Source: Deltaproteobacteria bacterium (GTDB lineage Bacteria > Desulfobacterota > Anaeroferrophillalia > Anaeroferrophillales > Tharpellaceae). From it: a stretch of 6,034 nt of DNA. Where the stretch lies: contig JAUVDU010000113.1 of assembly GCA_030595135.1 (NCBI GenBank), positions 1 to 6,034 of the forward strand, read 5' to 3'. Positions 1-6,034 of the stretch are shown here, piece by piece. The position numbers were made by a program, and so were the translations under genes. How positions within the stretch are numbered: position 1 is the first letter of the stretch; every line of letters starts with the position of its first letter. The notes beneath the pieces are model-generated. The model searched no databases and was not told where the DNA came from. It saw only the letters and a list, made by a program, of their open reading frames with translations.

Positions 1-2255
1 CTTTCTCGTTTTTCATAGATGGTTTCGCAAATTTCGCGTAATCGCAAGAATTTGCCACTCTCTTTTTCGGTAAATAGATCCGAGCCCAGATATTGAGCTG
101 GATGGTTACAGAGTTGTTTGAACTTCATCAGGGCAGCTAAAATGATGCCTCTTCTTTGGATTCCATCCGCATGTTCAATCGCATAGCTGACCCCTTTTAA
201 GACCTCACTGTAGAGAACCGTCTGCTTTTTACTCATTGCGGCCCAGGTTTTAACCTCGACCTTGTCGGGCAGGTCGGCAATGATCGATTTGTCGGCTTTT
301 AAACGCCTCAGGATAAAGGGGCTGACCATTTTTCGCAGTCCGGCATAACCGTCCGGGTGCCGGCTGAGTTCTTTGCTGAAGCGGCCAAACTCTTTGGCGT
401 TACCTAAGAGGCCCGGATTGATAAAATCGAAAAGGCTCCAGAGGTCGGAGAGCCGATTTTCAACCGGCGTGCCGGTCATGATAATGCGGTTAACCGCAGT
501 CAGCTTTTTTACGGCTCGGGTCTGTTTGGTGCCGGGATTTTTTATGGCTTGAGCTTCATCTAAAATCACGTAATTCCAGGAGTAGTTCTGCAACCATTGA
601 TATCTCTGAACCAAGGCGTAAGTCGTGATGACCAGATCAAGTTGGTCAAGTTTTTCCGAGTTTAGTTCCGGTACCTTGCCCGGTTTATGGAGGTCGGGGT
701 GGGCGGCAAAATAGACCAGGTTGGGATAGAAGGTATCTATCTCATTGCTCCAGTTTGCGAGCAGGGAGGCGGGGATGATCAGGAGCGAAGCTCGAGAAGA
801 AGCGACGGTTTTTTCTTTTTTCAGGTTTTTACTTTCCAAGTTTTTATTTTTCCGGCGCTCTTTTTTCAAGGCGTTGAGAAAAGCCAATACCTGCAAAGTC
901 TTTCCCAGCCCCATGTCATCGGCCAGGCAGGCACCGAACTTCAGTTTATGTAAGTAGAAAAGCCAGTTCAAACCATCCTGCTGGTAGGTGCGGAGTTTTG
1001 CCTTAAATGATTTGTCGGTTTTAATTGGATCAAGGGTTTGGGGCTGGGTTAACTTTTGTATAACTGTCTGCAGCCAAGCGCCGTTCGAAATACCGGAAAG
1101 GAGCTCATCCGTCTCTGCGCCGAGCAGTTTTTGCGGGTTGATCGAGAGCCGCATCGCTTCCAGCAGGGTCAGGCCCTCTTCGTCGCTCAGCTCCCGGGCT
1201 TTCTCGTAGGCCGCAAGTGTTTCTCTTAATTTATCCGGATCAACGGCAACCCACTTATTTTTCAGGAAGGCTAAACCCTCGGATTCATTAAGTAGATGGC
1301 GGGCCTCTTCTTCGGATATTTCAGTATCGCCAATCATGAGCCGGGGACTGAAATCAAGCAGGGCCTCAAAGCCGACCATCGAAGGTGTTTTCTCGCCGAT
1401 ACTGAGATTCAGGCCGATCTTTGCGGCTTTACCCTTCCACCAGTTGGGAATTCGGCATAAAATGCCGGACTCCTCATAGAGGGGGATCTCTTTGAAAAAT
1501 GTAAAGGCTTCTTTGCTTGACCAGGCCAGCGGGTAAAATAACTCGCCACTTTCTCTTAAGTCGGCCACTAACTCGCTCTGCCGGGCCGCATCATCCACCG
1601 TAACCAGAAGTTCGAGAAGTTTTTCGTTGTTGCCTTCATACTCTTCCAAGGCAAACTTTAAAGGCAGATGCTGAGACTCGCCATCGTCATTTAGTCTGGT
1701 CGAATAGGTAGCGAGAAAAGCAAATGGGGATTCGTTATTTTTGTTCTCAACCAAGTGGAAATAGATGCGGCCAGCTAAGTGAACGTCGGGGCTGTACTCT
1801 TTAACAAACTCCTCGACCGAACCCGCATAGGCCGCAATTTTTCGAGAGAATGTTCGGTGCAGGGTTTCCCATAACTCGAGAAAGAGCTCTTCCTGAAGGT
1901 ACTCACTTCCCGGCATCATCGGGATCTGATCCCGCAACTGAACGAGTTCCTCCTCGGTCAGCGGGATGATAGCCTGGTCGCGGAGTTCTTCCAGGTTAGG
2001 CGTCAGCTTAAGTTTACGGATGAAAAGGCCGGAGAATCTGCACCAAAATTGCAAAGCGGGCGATAGAGATAAAGTTATCTTATTATTGCAAAAACCAACG
2101 TAAAAGAGCCAGTTTTCCGAATCGCTTGAATAGTGCTCATAGATTTCGTTTTGCAGGTGATCGGCGGGCTGGTTGATCTTCCCCGTAACGGTGGCCCACT
2201 CAAGCTGGATGGTTCCATCCGGCATGACGACAGCATTTAGTTCGTTGTATGACAT
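1..2255 (-). CDS. SNF2-family DNA helicase/translocase, C-terminus cut by window edge
   Basis: The frame is open for 751 codons from ATG at 2255 to the window edge, with no internal stop. Product: a bacterial SWI2/SNF2 ATPase, a superfamily 2 motor that moves along double-stranded DNA rather than unwinding it; the specific role is unknown. The N-terminal 400 residues match the bacterial SNF2-associated arrangement: PFAFLATYSTRL at 177-188, a WW pair at 272-273, and an IGD...KWVAVD stretch around 308-338 typical of the DUF3670 type. The first RecA-like lobe follows: LRTYQQDG (421-428), motif I DDMGLGKT with Lys452, motif II DEAQ (566-569), motif III TGTPVENR (594-601) and RRLKADK (650-656). 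The second helicase lobe (motifs IV-VI) should begin just past the edge, so about 150-250 residues are probably missing. A lysine-rich insert sits at 464-482. The start lies 6 nt after the amine oxidase stop with only a weak GAG as ribosome-binding site, which suggests translational coupling. Family assignment is firm; biological role is not. Confidence 0.94.
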   Translation of the reverse strand, partial: MSYNELNAVVMPDGTIQLEWATVTGKINQPADHLQNEIYEHYSSDSENWLFYVGFCNNKITLSLSPALQFWCRFSGLFIRKLKLTPNLEELRDQAIIPLTEEELVQLRDQIPMMPGSEYLQEELFLELWETLHRTFSRKIAAYAGSVEEFVKEYSPDVHLAGRIYFHLVENKNNESPFAFLATYSTRLNDDGESQHLPLKFALEEYEGNNEKLLELLVTVDDAARQSELVADLRESGELFYPLAWSSKEAFTFFKEIPLYEESGILCRIPNWWKGKAAKIGLNLSIGEKTPSMVGFEALLDFSPRLMIGDTEISEEEARHLLNESEGLAFLKNKWVAVDPDKLRETLAAYEKARELSDEEGLTLLEAMRLSINPQKLLGAETDELLSGISNGAWLQTVIQKLTQPQTLDPIKTDKSFKAKLRTYQQDGLNWLFYLHKLKFGACLADDMGLGKTLQVLAFLNALKKERRKNKNLESKNLKKEKTVASSRASLLIIPASLLANWSNEIDTFYPNLVYFAAHPDLHKPGKVPELNSEKLDQLDLVITTYALVQRYQWLQNYSWNYVILDEAQAIKNPGTKQTRAVKKLTAVNRIIMTGTPVENRLSDLWSLFDFINPGLLGNAKEFGRFSKELSRHPDGYAGLRKMVSPFILRRLKADKSIIADLPDKVEVKTWAAMSKKQTVLYSEVLKGVSYAIEHADGIQRRGIILAALMKFKQLCNHPAQYLGSDLFTEKESGKFLRLREICETIYEKRE
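825..853 (-). repeat. Imperfect 15-nt tandem repeat in the SNF2 gene
   Basis: On the plus strand gtttttactttcc (825-837) recurs as gtttttatttttcc (840-853), a period of 15 nt or five codons. It encodes KNLES followed by KNLKK (residues 471-480) inside the lysine-rich insert of the SNF2 motor domain. The period keeps frame, so copy number could vary without breaking the gene. With two imperfect copies in T-rich sequence, chance similarity is possible. Confidence 0.5.
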
Positions 2256-2261
2256 AATCGC

Positions 2262-3341
2262 TCAGTGGTTGTTTTGTACCGCCCGTTCGGCGGCGGTCAG
2301 GGCGCCTTCGAGGTAGCCGCCGTGTTGGTTGGCGGTTTCGGTGCCGGCAAAATGGATAATATTATCCCAGAAGGAGGTTTGGTTGGCCGGGGGGTGGTAG
2401 AGGGGGTGTGCATACATTGGTGGTTGGTCAAGTTGAGTGGCGGTAAATTTCTCGCGGGCCCAATCCGTATAGTAGAGAATTGTTGGCTGGGCCGCAGCTT
2501 GGCCGTAGATGAGGGCTAGTTGAGAGATAATTGCTTCGGTGAGAAGTTGTTGATTTGAGCGTTGGGCCGCCGGAATCCCGACAAACCCGGTCAGGCCGTA
2601 GGGGCCTTGCTCATTATTGGAGGCGTCGTGGAGCTCTCCCATGGGGCCGTGCTGGCTGAAAGCCTGGCCCGAGAGCTTTGCTTGTCGCCAGAAAGGTTTC
2701 TCGTAGAGAGCGGTAACTTTCGCGTGGCCCGCCATCCAGGTGCCGATTTTAAGCATCGCCTGGGTCAGGTTTGCGGGTAGATCAGGGTGAAAGAGAATGG
2801 TTGAGGCGGCCAGACGCGGCGGCAGGGCGAGAATTACTTCTTTAGCCTTAAATTGAACCCATGGATCTTTTTCTAGTTCACCGACGCTGACTAGAGCTTC
2901 GCTGCCCTTTTTTTCGATATTGCAGACCGGGTGATTGAGTCGAATGGCATTTTCGGGAATTTCTTCACAGAGTTTTAAAATTATGGCCATCATGCCGCCC
3001 TCAAGCCGCCAGGAGGGCGGCTCCGTAGGGTAACCACTGACTGTTTGCACGGCTCCGTTCGAGCTTTGAAAACGGCCCATTCCCTCTTCAAATTGACGAT
3101 ACCCCTTGAGTCCTAAGGTTTGAATAAGCTGTGCCATTTTCGGGTGAATCGCGGGCCAGTACCAGGAGGGGCCGAGGTCGGAAAAGAGTCCCTGATGTTC
3201 AGGGCTTAAAATCCGGCCTCCGAGCCGCTCGCGGGCTTCAAGAACAACAAAAGATCGGTTTTTTCGGGCTAAAAGGGAGGCGGCGTAGATGCCGCTGAGG
3301 CCGCCTCCGATAATTAAAGTATCAACTGTTTCTGTGGACAT
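2262..3341 (-). CDS. FAD-dependent amine oxidase (monoamine-oxidase fold), short form
   Basis: A 359-residue flavoprotein predicted to oxidise an amine to an imine/aldehyde with oxygen or another acceptor; substrate unknown. Visible motifs in order: the N-terminal dinucleotide-binding fingerprint GGGLSG (12-17), with the acidic end of the second strand at Glu35 and the GGR motif (41-43); Lys208 followed by PFWR (216-219), which aligns with the flavin-facing lysine of human MAO-B; Trp294; and the C-terminal FAD-binding block FAGTETA (331-337) plus GGYLEGA (341-347), where Tyr343 matches a tyrosine of the MAO aromatic cage. The cysteine that binds FAD covalently in eukaryotic MAOs is absent, so FAD is expected to be non-covalent. 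The protein is shorter than the usual 430-520 residues and has no signal peptide or C-terminal membrane anchor, so it is probably cytosolic. The start is preceded by a modest GGA 8 nt upstream. It lies 24 nt after the GNAT gene and 6 nt before SNF2. Related amine oxidoreductases such as desaturases cannot be excluded. Confidence 0.9.
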   Translation of the reverse strand: MSTETVDTLIIGGGLSGIYAASLLARKNRSFVVLEARERLGGRILSPEHQGLFSDLGPSWYWPAIHPKMAQLIQTLGLKGYRQFEEGMGRFQSSNGAVQTVSGYPTEPPSWRLEGGMMAIILKLCEEIPENAIRLNHPVCNIEKKGSEALVSVGELEKDPWVQFKAKEVILALPPRLAASTILFHPDLPANLTQAMLKIGTWMAGHAKVTALYEKPFWRQAKLSGQAFSQHGPMGELHDASNNEQGPYGLTGFVGIPAAQRSNQQLLTEAIISQLALIYGQAAAQPTILYYTDWAREKFTATQLDQPPMYAHPLYHPPANQTSFWDNIIHFAGTETANQHGGYLEGALTAAERAVQNNH

Positions 3342-3365
3342 GTCTAAATTCCGTGTAAGTTTTTT

Positions 3366-4397
3366 TTAAGAGAGTTGCCAGTCGGCTCGTACCATCTCAA
3401 CGATCTTGCGGTCGTCATCAAAATGAATCTGCATCTCTTCCCAATTGGGTTTTCCCTTGATTTTTTGCATTAAAAGACCGTCTGTATCAAACCAGCGCGG
3501 TAGAATGCCGCCCAGGAAATAACCCGATTGTTTTAAAATGGCGGTCGCTGTACCGACATCGGGAGAGGCCAAATTGAGCCACACCTGAAAAATTTCGACG
3601 CCCTTTTTCAGCAAACGTTGCTCTTCTTCTTTTAAAGTTTCGGCAAAATCGCTGCCGTTTTCCATGACCGCGATTCTCGCGACGTTGGCGAAACTAAAAA
3701 CCTCGGTTTTGAGTTGGGTTTTTACGCTTTTGGGCAGTGATTGATTAGCAAGTATGAAGGTGCGCTGATCATCCAGAGTGTTGTAAATGAAGCGTAATTG
3801 CTGTTCATAAAGCGGGGGCAGGTAAATTGTATGGGAGTGAGCTTTCAGGGTTTTGAAATTAAGCGTAGTTGAAACCCGGCCTTTGGCGCTCTTTTCCTGA
3901 CTGTAAGCTGCTGCCGGCATCAGGTCGACCTCGATAGCTCGGGTTACAAAACCAATTTTATGACCAAGCTTCTGAGTGAAAATATGATTGCAAACGGCCT
4001 CGCCGTAGACCAATTCGACCCCGAATTGTTGCTTGCCGACTTCAATGCCGTGGGCAACCATATCTGTAAAAATACCGTGGCCGCCGCGATAGTCGGCATG
4101 GACAACGCCGGCGCCTGATTCATAGATTTTTTTGTAAGGAGCGCTCTGGTAGAGGGCGTTATGACCGACAATATCACCGTTCGGCGTCTTGGCGACGCTG
4201 GAGATGATGCGGCCGGCAGCATTTTCCGTTTTCAGGAGCTCGGGATCGATATAGGCTCTAATCGGATAGTTGTCACCGTAGACCGAGCGAAATAGAGAGG
4301 TGACACCTTCAGCGTCTTCCGGTTTAAAATGATCGACCTGCCACTTTTGTCCCGGTTCAATGTAATTTTTTTTTGGTAGTTTTGTTTTTTCAGACAT
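3366..4397 (-). CDS. GNAT-type N-acetyltransferase, two-lobed
   Basis: A 343-residue protein predicted to transfer an acyl group from acyl-CoA to an amine; acceptor unknown. The N-terminal half (about 18-160) is a GNAT domain: the opening strand WQVDHFKPEDAEGV, then VYGDNYPIRAYIDPE, GDIVGHNALY (74-83), and a CoA pyrophosphate loop YRGGHGIF (103-110). The C-terminal half (about 180-343) looks like a second degenerate GNAT lobe, ending GYFLGGILPRWFDTDGLLMQ (292-311). From memory this resembles the GNAT part of RsbW-kinase/GNAT fusions and stand-alone relatives in Desulfobacterota; no kinase domain is present here. ATG at 4397 is preferred over the in-frame ATG at 4454: it has GGAGGAG 10 nt upstream, leaves a 7-nt gap to the MATE gene, and begins just before the conserved sequence. 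The longer form would overlap the MATE gene by 50 nt with a non-conserved 19-residue extension. An A9 run lies at codons 8-11. The fold is secure; the specific reaction is not. Confidence 0.86.
   Translation of the reverse strand: MSEKTKLPKKNYIEPGQKWQVDHFKPEDAEGVTSLFRSVYGDNYPIRAYIDPELLKTENAAGRIISSVAKTPNGDIVGHNALYQSAPYKKIYESGAGVVHADYRGGHGIFTDMVAHGIEVGKQQFGVELVYGEAVCNHIFTQKLGHKIGFVTRAIEVDLMPAAAYSQEKSAKGRVSTTLNFKTLKAHSHTIYLPPLYEQQLRFIYNTLDDQRTFILANQSLPKSVKTQLKTEVFSFANVARIAVMENGSDFAETLKEEEQRLLKKGVEIFQVWLNLASPDVGTATAILKQSGYFLGGILPRWFDTDGLLMQKIKGKPNWEEMQIHFDDDRKIVEMVRADWQLS
4366..4374 (-). repeat. A9 homopolymer in the GNAT reading frame
   Basis: Nine consecutive T on the plus strand, read as A9 on the coding strand, cover codons 8-11 (P-K-K-N) of the GNAT gene. 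A shorter A6 run sits a few codons upstream at 4385-4390. Such runs are prone to polymerase slippage; a change of one base would frameshift the protein near its N-terminus. The sequence shows only the in-frame length. Confidence 0.6.
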
Positions 4398-4404
4398 TGT
4401 TAAT

Positions 4405-5787
4405 TTACTCCTCCAGTGTATATTCTGTTGATTGTTCTTCGTACAAATTTTCATCTTTCGCAGGCCATTCTTTTAGGAGATGACGTATGATCAGGAAACT
4501 GACCATGCCGGATATCGTCAAAGAGACAGGAAGACTTATATAGATACCATGGCCGCCCCAAAATTGTGAAAAAAGCAGGGCTAGCGGAATCCTTAAAAGC
4601 AAAAAGCGCAGACAGTTGATAGATAGTGAATATTTAGGTTGTTTGAGACCTTGCGATAAACTTGTCATGATCAATTCAAAAGGAGTAAAGAGATAACCCA
4701 GGCCAATGATTTTAAGGGCAAAGATGGCCTGTTCTAATACTTCCGGGGAGGGTTTGAAAAGGTGGATTAAGGTGTCGGCATGAAACCAAAAAAGGATAAT
4801 TGTCGGGAAGACGATGACGTAGCAGCCGAGTAACACCGACTTACAAGCCTCTTTGATTCGGTCGAAACGTTTAAGGCCGAGATTAAAACCGATAAATGGA
4901 ACCAATGCGCAGGAGAGTCCGTAAAGTGGTAGAGTTACCATTTGTTCGATACGGGTGCTCAAATTCCAGGCCCCGACATAGGCCGGACCGAAGTCTGCAA
5001 GCAGATAATTGAGCATGATGAATGAAATCGGAATGACCAACATCGAAACGGCGACCGGGGCTCCCAGTTTGGTGATTTGAGGCCAGCTTTCAAGGTGTTT
5101 CCGGGAAAAAAACAGGCAGGGGTAGTCGAGTCCCCGATTTTTAAGGGCTCGTCCCATTATAATACTCGATAAGATCCAACCCAGTAGAGAGGCCAGCGAA
5201 GCCCCTTCCACCCCCAGGCCGCAGCTGAAAATTAGGAGCGGATCGAGAATTATATTGAGAATATTGCCGGCGATCATCGCCAGCATCGGGGTTTTGGTGT
5301 CGCCATAGCTGAAAAAGATGGCCTCACTAAGCATCGCAAAGCCGATGACGGGAAAACTTAAAGCCAACCATCGCATATAGCTGCTGCTTTCGCTCAGGAG
5401 CTGGGGATGATTGTCAAAGAGCGCGAAAAGTGGCTGGTTGAAGGTTGGCAGGGCTAATAATAGTAAAGCGCTGATCGAGAGAAAGGCGAGTGGGTAGGTG
5501 GCCTTGGCGACTTTCTCTGCCTGCTTGTGATCGCCGCGGCCTCGGGCGTGACTCATTATTGCCAGTGCTCCAACTGCCACCCCTTTACTTAAAGACATGG
5601 CGATAAAGTACAACGGTACGGCCAGCGACATGGCTGCCAAAGGAATGGTTCCAAGTTTGGCAACGAAAATAGTATCGACCAGGGCATAGAGGGTCGTGAA
5701 AAACATTGATACCATGGCTGGCGCGCCGAGGCGCAAAAGAACTGTGAAGACTCGGCCTTCACCCATGTTTATGCGGTTATCTGTCAT
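4405..5787 (-). CDS. MATE-family efflux transporter
   Basis: A 460-residue inner-membrane antiporter of the multidrug and toxic compound extrusion family, which exports cationic or amphiphilic compounds in exchange for Na+ or H+. It is a duplicated six-helix protein. Twelve hydrophobic segments are visible at roughly 15-36, 50-72, 94-116, 136-160, 166-188, 193-212, 240-262, 270-292, 318-338, 352-375, 388-410 and 414-436. The two repeats open similarly (LRLGAPAMVSM at 18-28, TKLGAPVAVSM at 239-249). Asp38 in LYALVDTIFVAKLG matches the conserved first-helix aspartate of many MATE proteins, and NIILDPLLIF (178-187) with GVEGASLAS (192-200) is a family signature. The opening looks more like the MepA/DinF branch than NorM, though that is from memory. 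Length is normal. It starts 2 nt after the hisC stop with no visible Shine-Dalgarno, so reinitiation is likely, and ends in an acidic tail 7 nt before the GNAT gene. Substrate cannot be read from the sequence. Confidence 0.93.
   Translation of the reverse strand: MTDNRINMGEGRVFTVLLRLGAPAMVSMFFTTLYALVDTIFVAKLGTIPLAAMSLAVPLYFIAMSLSKGVAVGALAIMSHARGRGDHKQAEKVAKATYPLAFLSISALLLLALPTFNQPLFALFDNHPQLLSESSSYMRWLALSFPVIGFAMLSEAIFFSYGDTKTPMLAMIAGNILNIILDPLLIFSCGLGVEGASLASLLGWILSSIIMGRALKNRGLDYPCLFFSRKHLESWPQITKLGAPVAVSMLVIPISFIMLNYLLADFGPAYVGAWNLSTRIEQMVTLPLYGLSCALVPFIGFNLGLKRFDRIKEACKSVLLGCYVIVFPTIILFWFHADTLIHLFKPSPEVLEQAIFALKIIGLGYLFTPFELIMTSLSQGLKQPKYSLSINCLRFLLLRIPLALLFSQFWGGHGIYISLPVSLTISGMVSFLIIRHLLKEWPAKDENLYEEQSTEYTLEE
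4408..4414 (-). promoter_or_regulatory. Ribosome-binding site of the GNAT gene
   Basis: GGAGGAG on the coding strand, 10 nt before the ATG at 4397. It is the strongest Shine-Dalgarno match before any start in the window and decides the GNAT start over the upstream ATG at 4454. It is formed by the final Leu-Glu-Glu codons of the MATE gene, directly before that gene's TAA, so ribosomes finishing the MATE gene pass over it. Confidence 0.8.
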
Positions 5788-5789
5788 TT

Positions 5790-6034
5790 TTATGATCGTT
5801 GTTTAATAAGTTCAGTTAGCGCTTGGGCAAAGGCGGTCATCGCTTTGGTTGAGCCGATGCTGACGCGAATCCAGTTGGGGAAGCGAAAGCCGGTCATGCT
5901 GCGGATCATGACTCCTTTTGCCATCAGTTTGCGATAGGCCAGGGTGTCGCTCATCGGCAGGTGAATCATGACGAAACAGCCTTCGCCGGATTGGTATTTC
6001 AGGCCTAATTTTTCGAGTAACGGCAGGAGTCGGG
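5790..6034 (-). CDS. hisC: Histidinol-phosphate aminotransferase-like protein, C-terminal fragment
   Basis: Only the last 80 codons and the TAA stop (5792-5790) lie in the window; the gene begins beyond the right edge. The fragment reads LLPLLEKLGLKYQSGEGCF, then a small-domain core with AYRKLMAKGVMIRSM and FPNWIRVSIGS, ending in KQRS. This is the C-terminal small domain of a fold-type I, PLP-dependent aminotransferase. The order G-V-x-I-R-x-M followed some ten residues later by I-R-V-S-I-G is typical of HisC, where the second arginine binds the substrate carboxylate. HisC converts imidazole-acetol phosphate and glutamate to histidinol phosphate and 2-oxoglutarate in histidine synthesis. The PLP lysine and most active-site residues are outside the window, so close relatives such as aromatic aminotransferases or CobD-like decarboxylases remain possible. 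It is the most upstream gene seen in the run. Confidence 0.82.
   Translation of the reverse strand, partial: RLLPLLEKLGLKYQSGEGCFVMIHLPMSDTLAYRKLMAKGVMIRSMTGFRFPNWIRVSIGSTKAMTAFAQALTELIKQRS

Noticed and set aside
687..957. Two overlapping plus-strand open frames of 88 and 70 codons
   Set aside because: They lie antisense to the SNF2 motif I region, have low-complexity Phe-rich translations that mirror the lysine codons, and show no domain or start signal.
988..1209. Plus-strand open frame of 73 codons
   Set aside because: Antisense to the conserved part of the SNF2 gene; its serine-rich translation has no recognisable family.
1..2255. SNF2 gene as part of a DISARM-type or other phage-defence system
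   Set aside because: No methyltransferase, nuclease or phospholipase-D-type partner is visible, and the SNF2 form looks like the common stand-alone bacterial type. The left flank is cut off, so this is not fully excluded.
2262..2264. TGA between amine oxidase and SNF2 as a selenocysteine codon
   Set aside because: The amine oxidase ends naturally after its C-terminal FAD block, and I saw no evident selenocysteine-insertion hairpin or cysteine-equivalent position.
2265..2780. Two plus-strand open frames antisense to the amine oxidase
   Set aside because: Shadows of a GC-rich coding strand; the opposite strand carries clear FAD-binding motifs.
3360..3367. T8 run after the GNAT gene as a terminator
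   Set aside because: On the coding strand it is an A run with no preceding hairpin, so it does not resemble an intrinsic terminator.
3944..4222. Minus-strand open frame of 92 codons inside the GNAT gene
   Set aside because: A different frame over the conserved GNAT core, with a low-complexity translation and no support.
4398..4454. Upstream ATG giving a 362-residue GNAT protein
   Set aside because: It overlaps the MATE gene by 50 nt, has a weak ribosome-binding site and adds a non-conserved stretch; the ATG at 4397 has GGAGGAG.
5764..5766. Alternative MATE start at Met8
   Set aside because: No better ribosome-binding site than the first ATG, and the first ATG fits the coupled 2-nt spacing to hisC.

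Overview
The window is wholly coding and every gene lies on the minus strand, so it reads as part of one tightly packed transcription unit running from high to low coordinates. In transcription order it holds five genes: the 3' end of a histidinol-phosphate aminotransferase-like gene (hisC), a MATE-family multidrug/organic-cation exporter, a two-lobed GNAT-type acyltransferase, a short FAD-dependent amine oxidase of the monoamine-oxidase fold, and the 5' three quarters or so of a bacterial SNF2-family helicase/translocase. The four gaps are 2, 7, 24 and 6 nt, so there is no room for a terminator or independent promoter between genes, and no gene-free stretch of any length.

Nothing in the window fixes the host. 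Bacterial gene density, Shine-Dalgarno use, standard code and mid-range base composition say bacterium. The GNAT protein resembles, from memory, a family I associate with sulfate- and sulfur-reducing Desulfobacterota (Desulfovibrio- and Desulfobulbus-like genomes). I offer that lineage as a tentative guess, not a result.

Region by region: 6034-5790 is the hisC tail. The MATE gene (5787-4405) starts 2 nt after the hisC stop without a visible Shine-Dalgarno. The GNAT gene (4397-3366) has the best ribosome-binding site in the window, GGAGGAG, formed by the last codons of the MATE gene. The amine oxidase gene (3341-2262) follows after 24 nt. The SNF2 gene (2255 to beyond position 1) starts 6 nt after the amine oxidase stop, in the same reading frame.

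How the genes work together is not evident. An aminotransferase, an amine oxidase, an acyltransferase and an exporter could act on one amine-containing metabolite, but the SNF2 ATPase has no obvious place in such a pathway. The run may simply be a housekeeping-style operon of unrelated genes. All five proteins belong to recognisable families. I did not find a clearly new system; the most notable points are the gene combination itself, a lysine-rich insertion with a 15-nt repeat inside the SNF2 motor, an apparent one-residue insertion in the GNAT acetyl-CoA loop, and an A9 homopolymer at the start of the GNAT gene.
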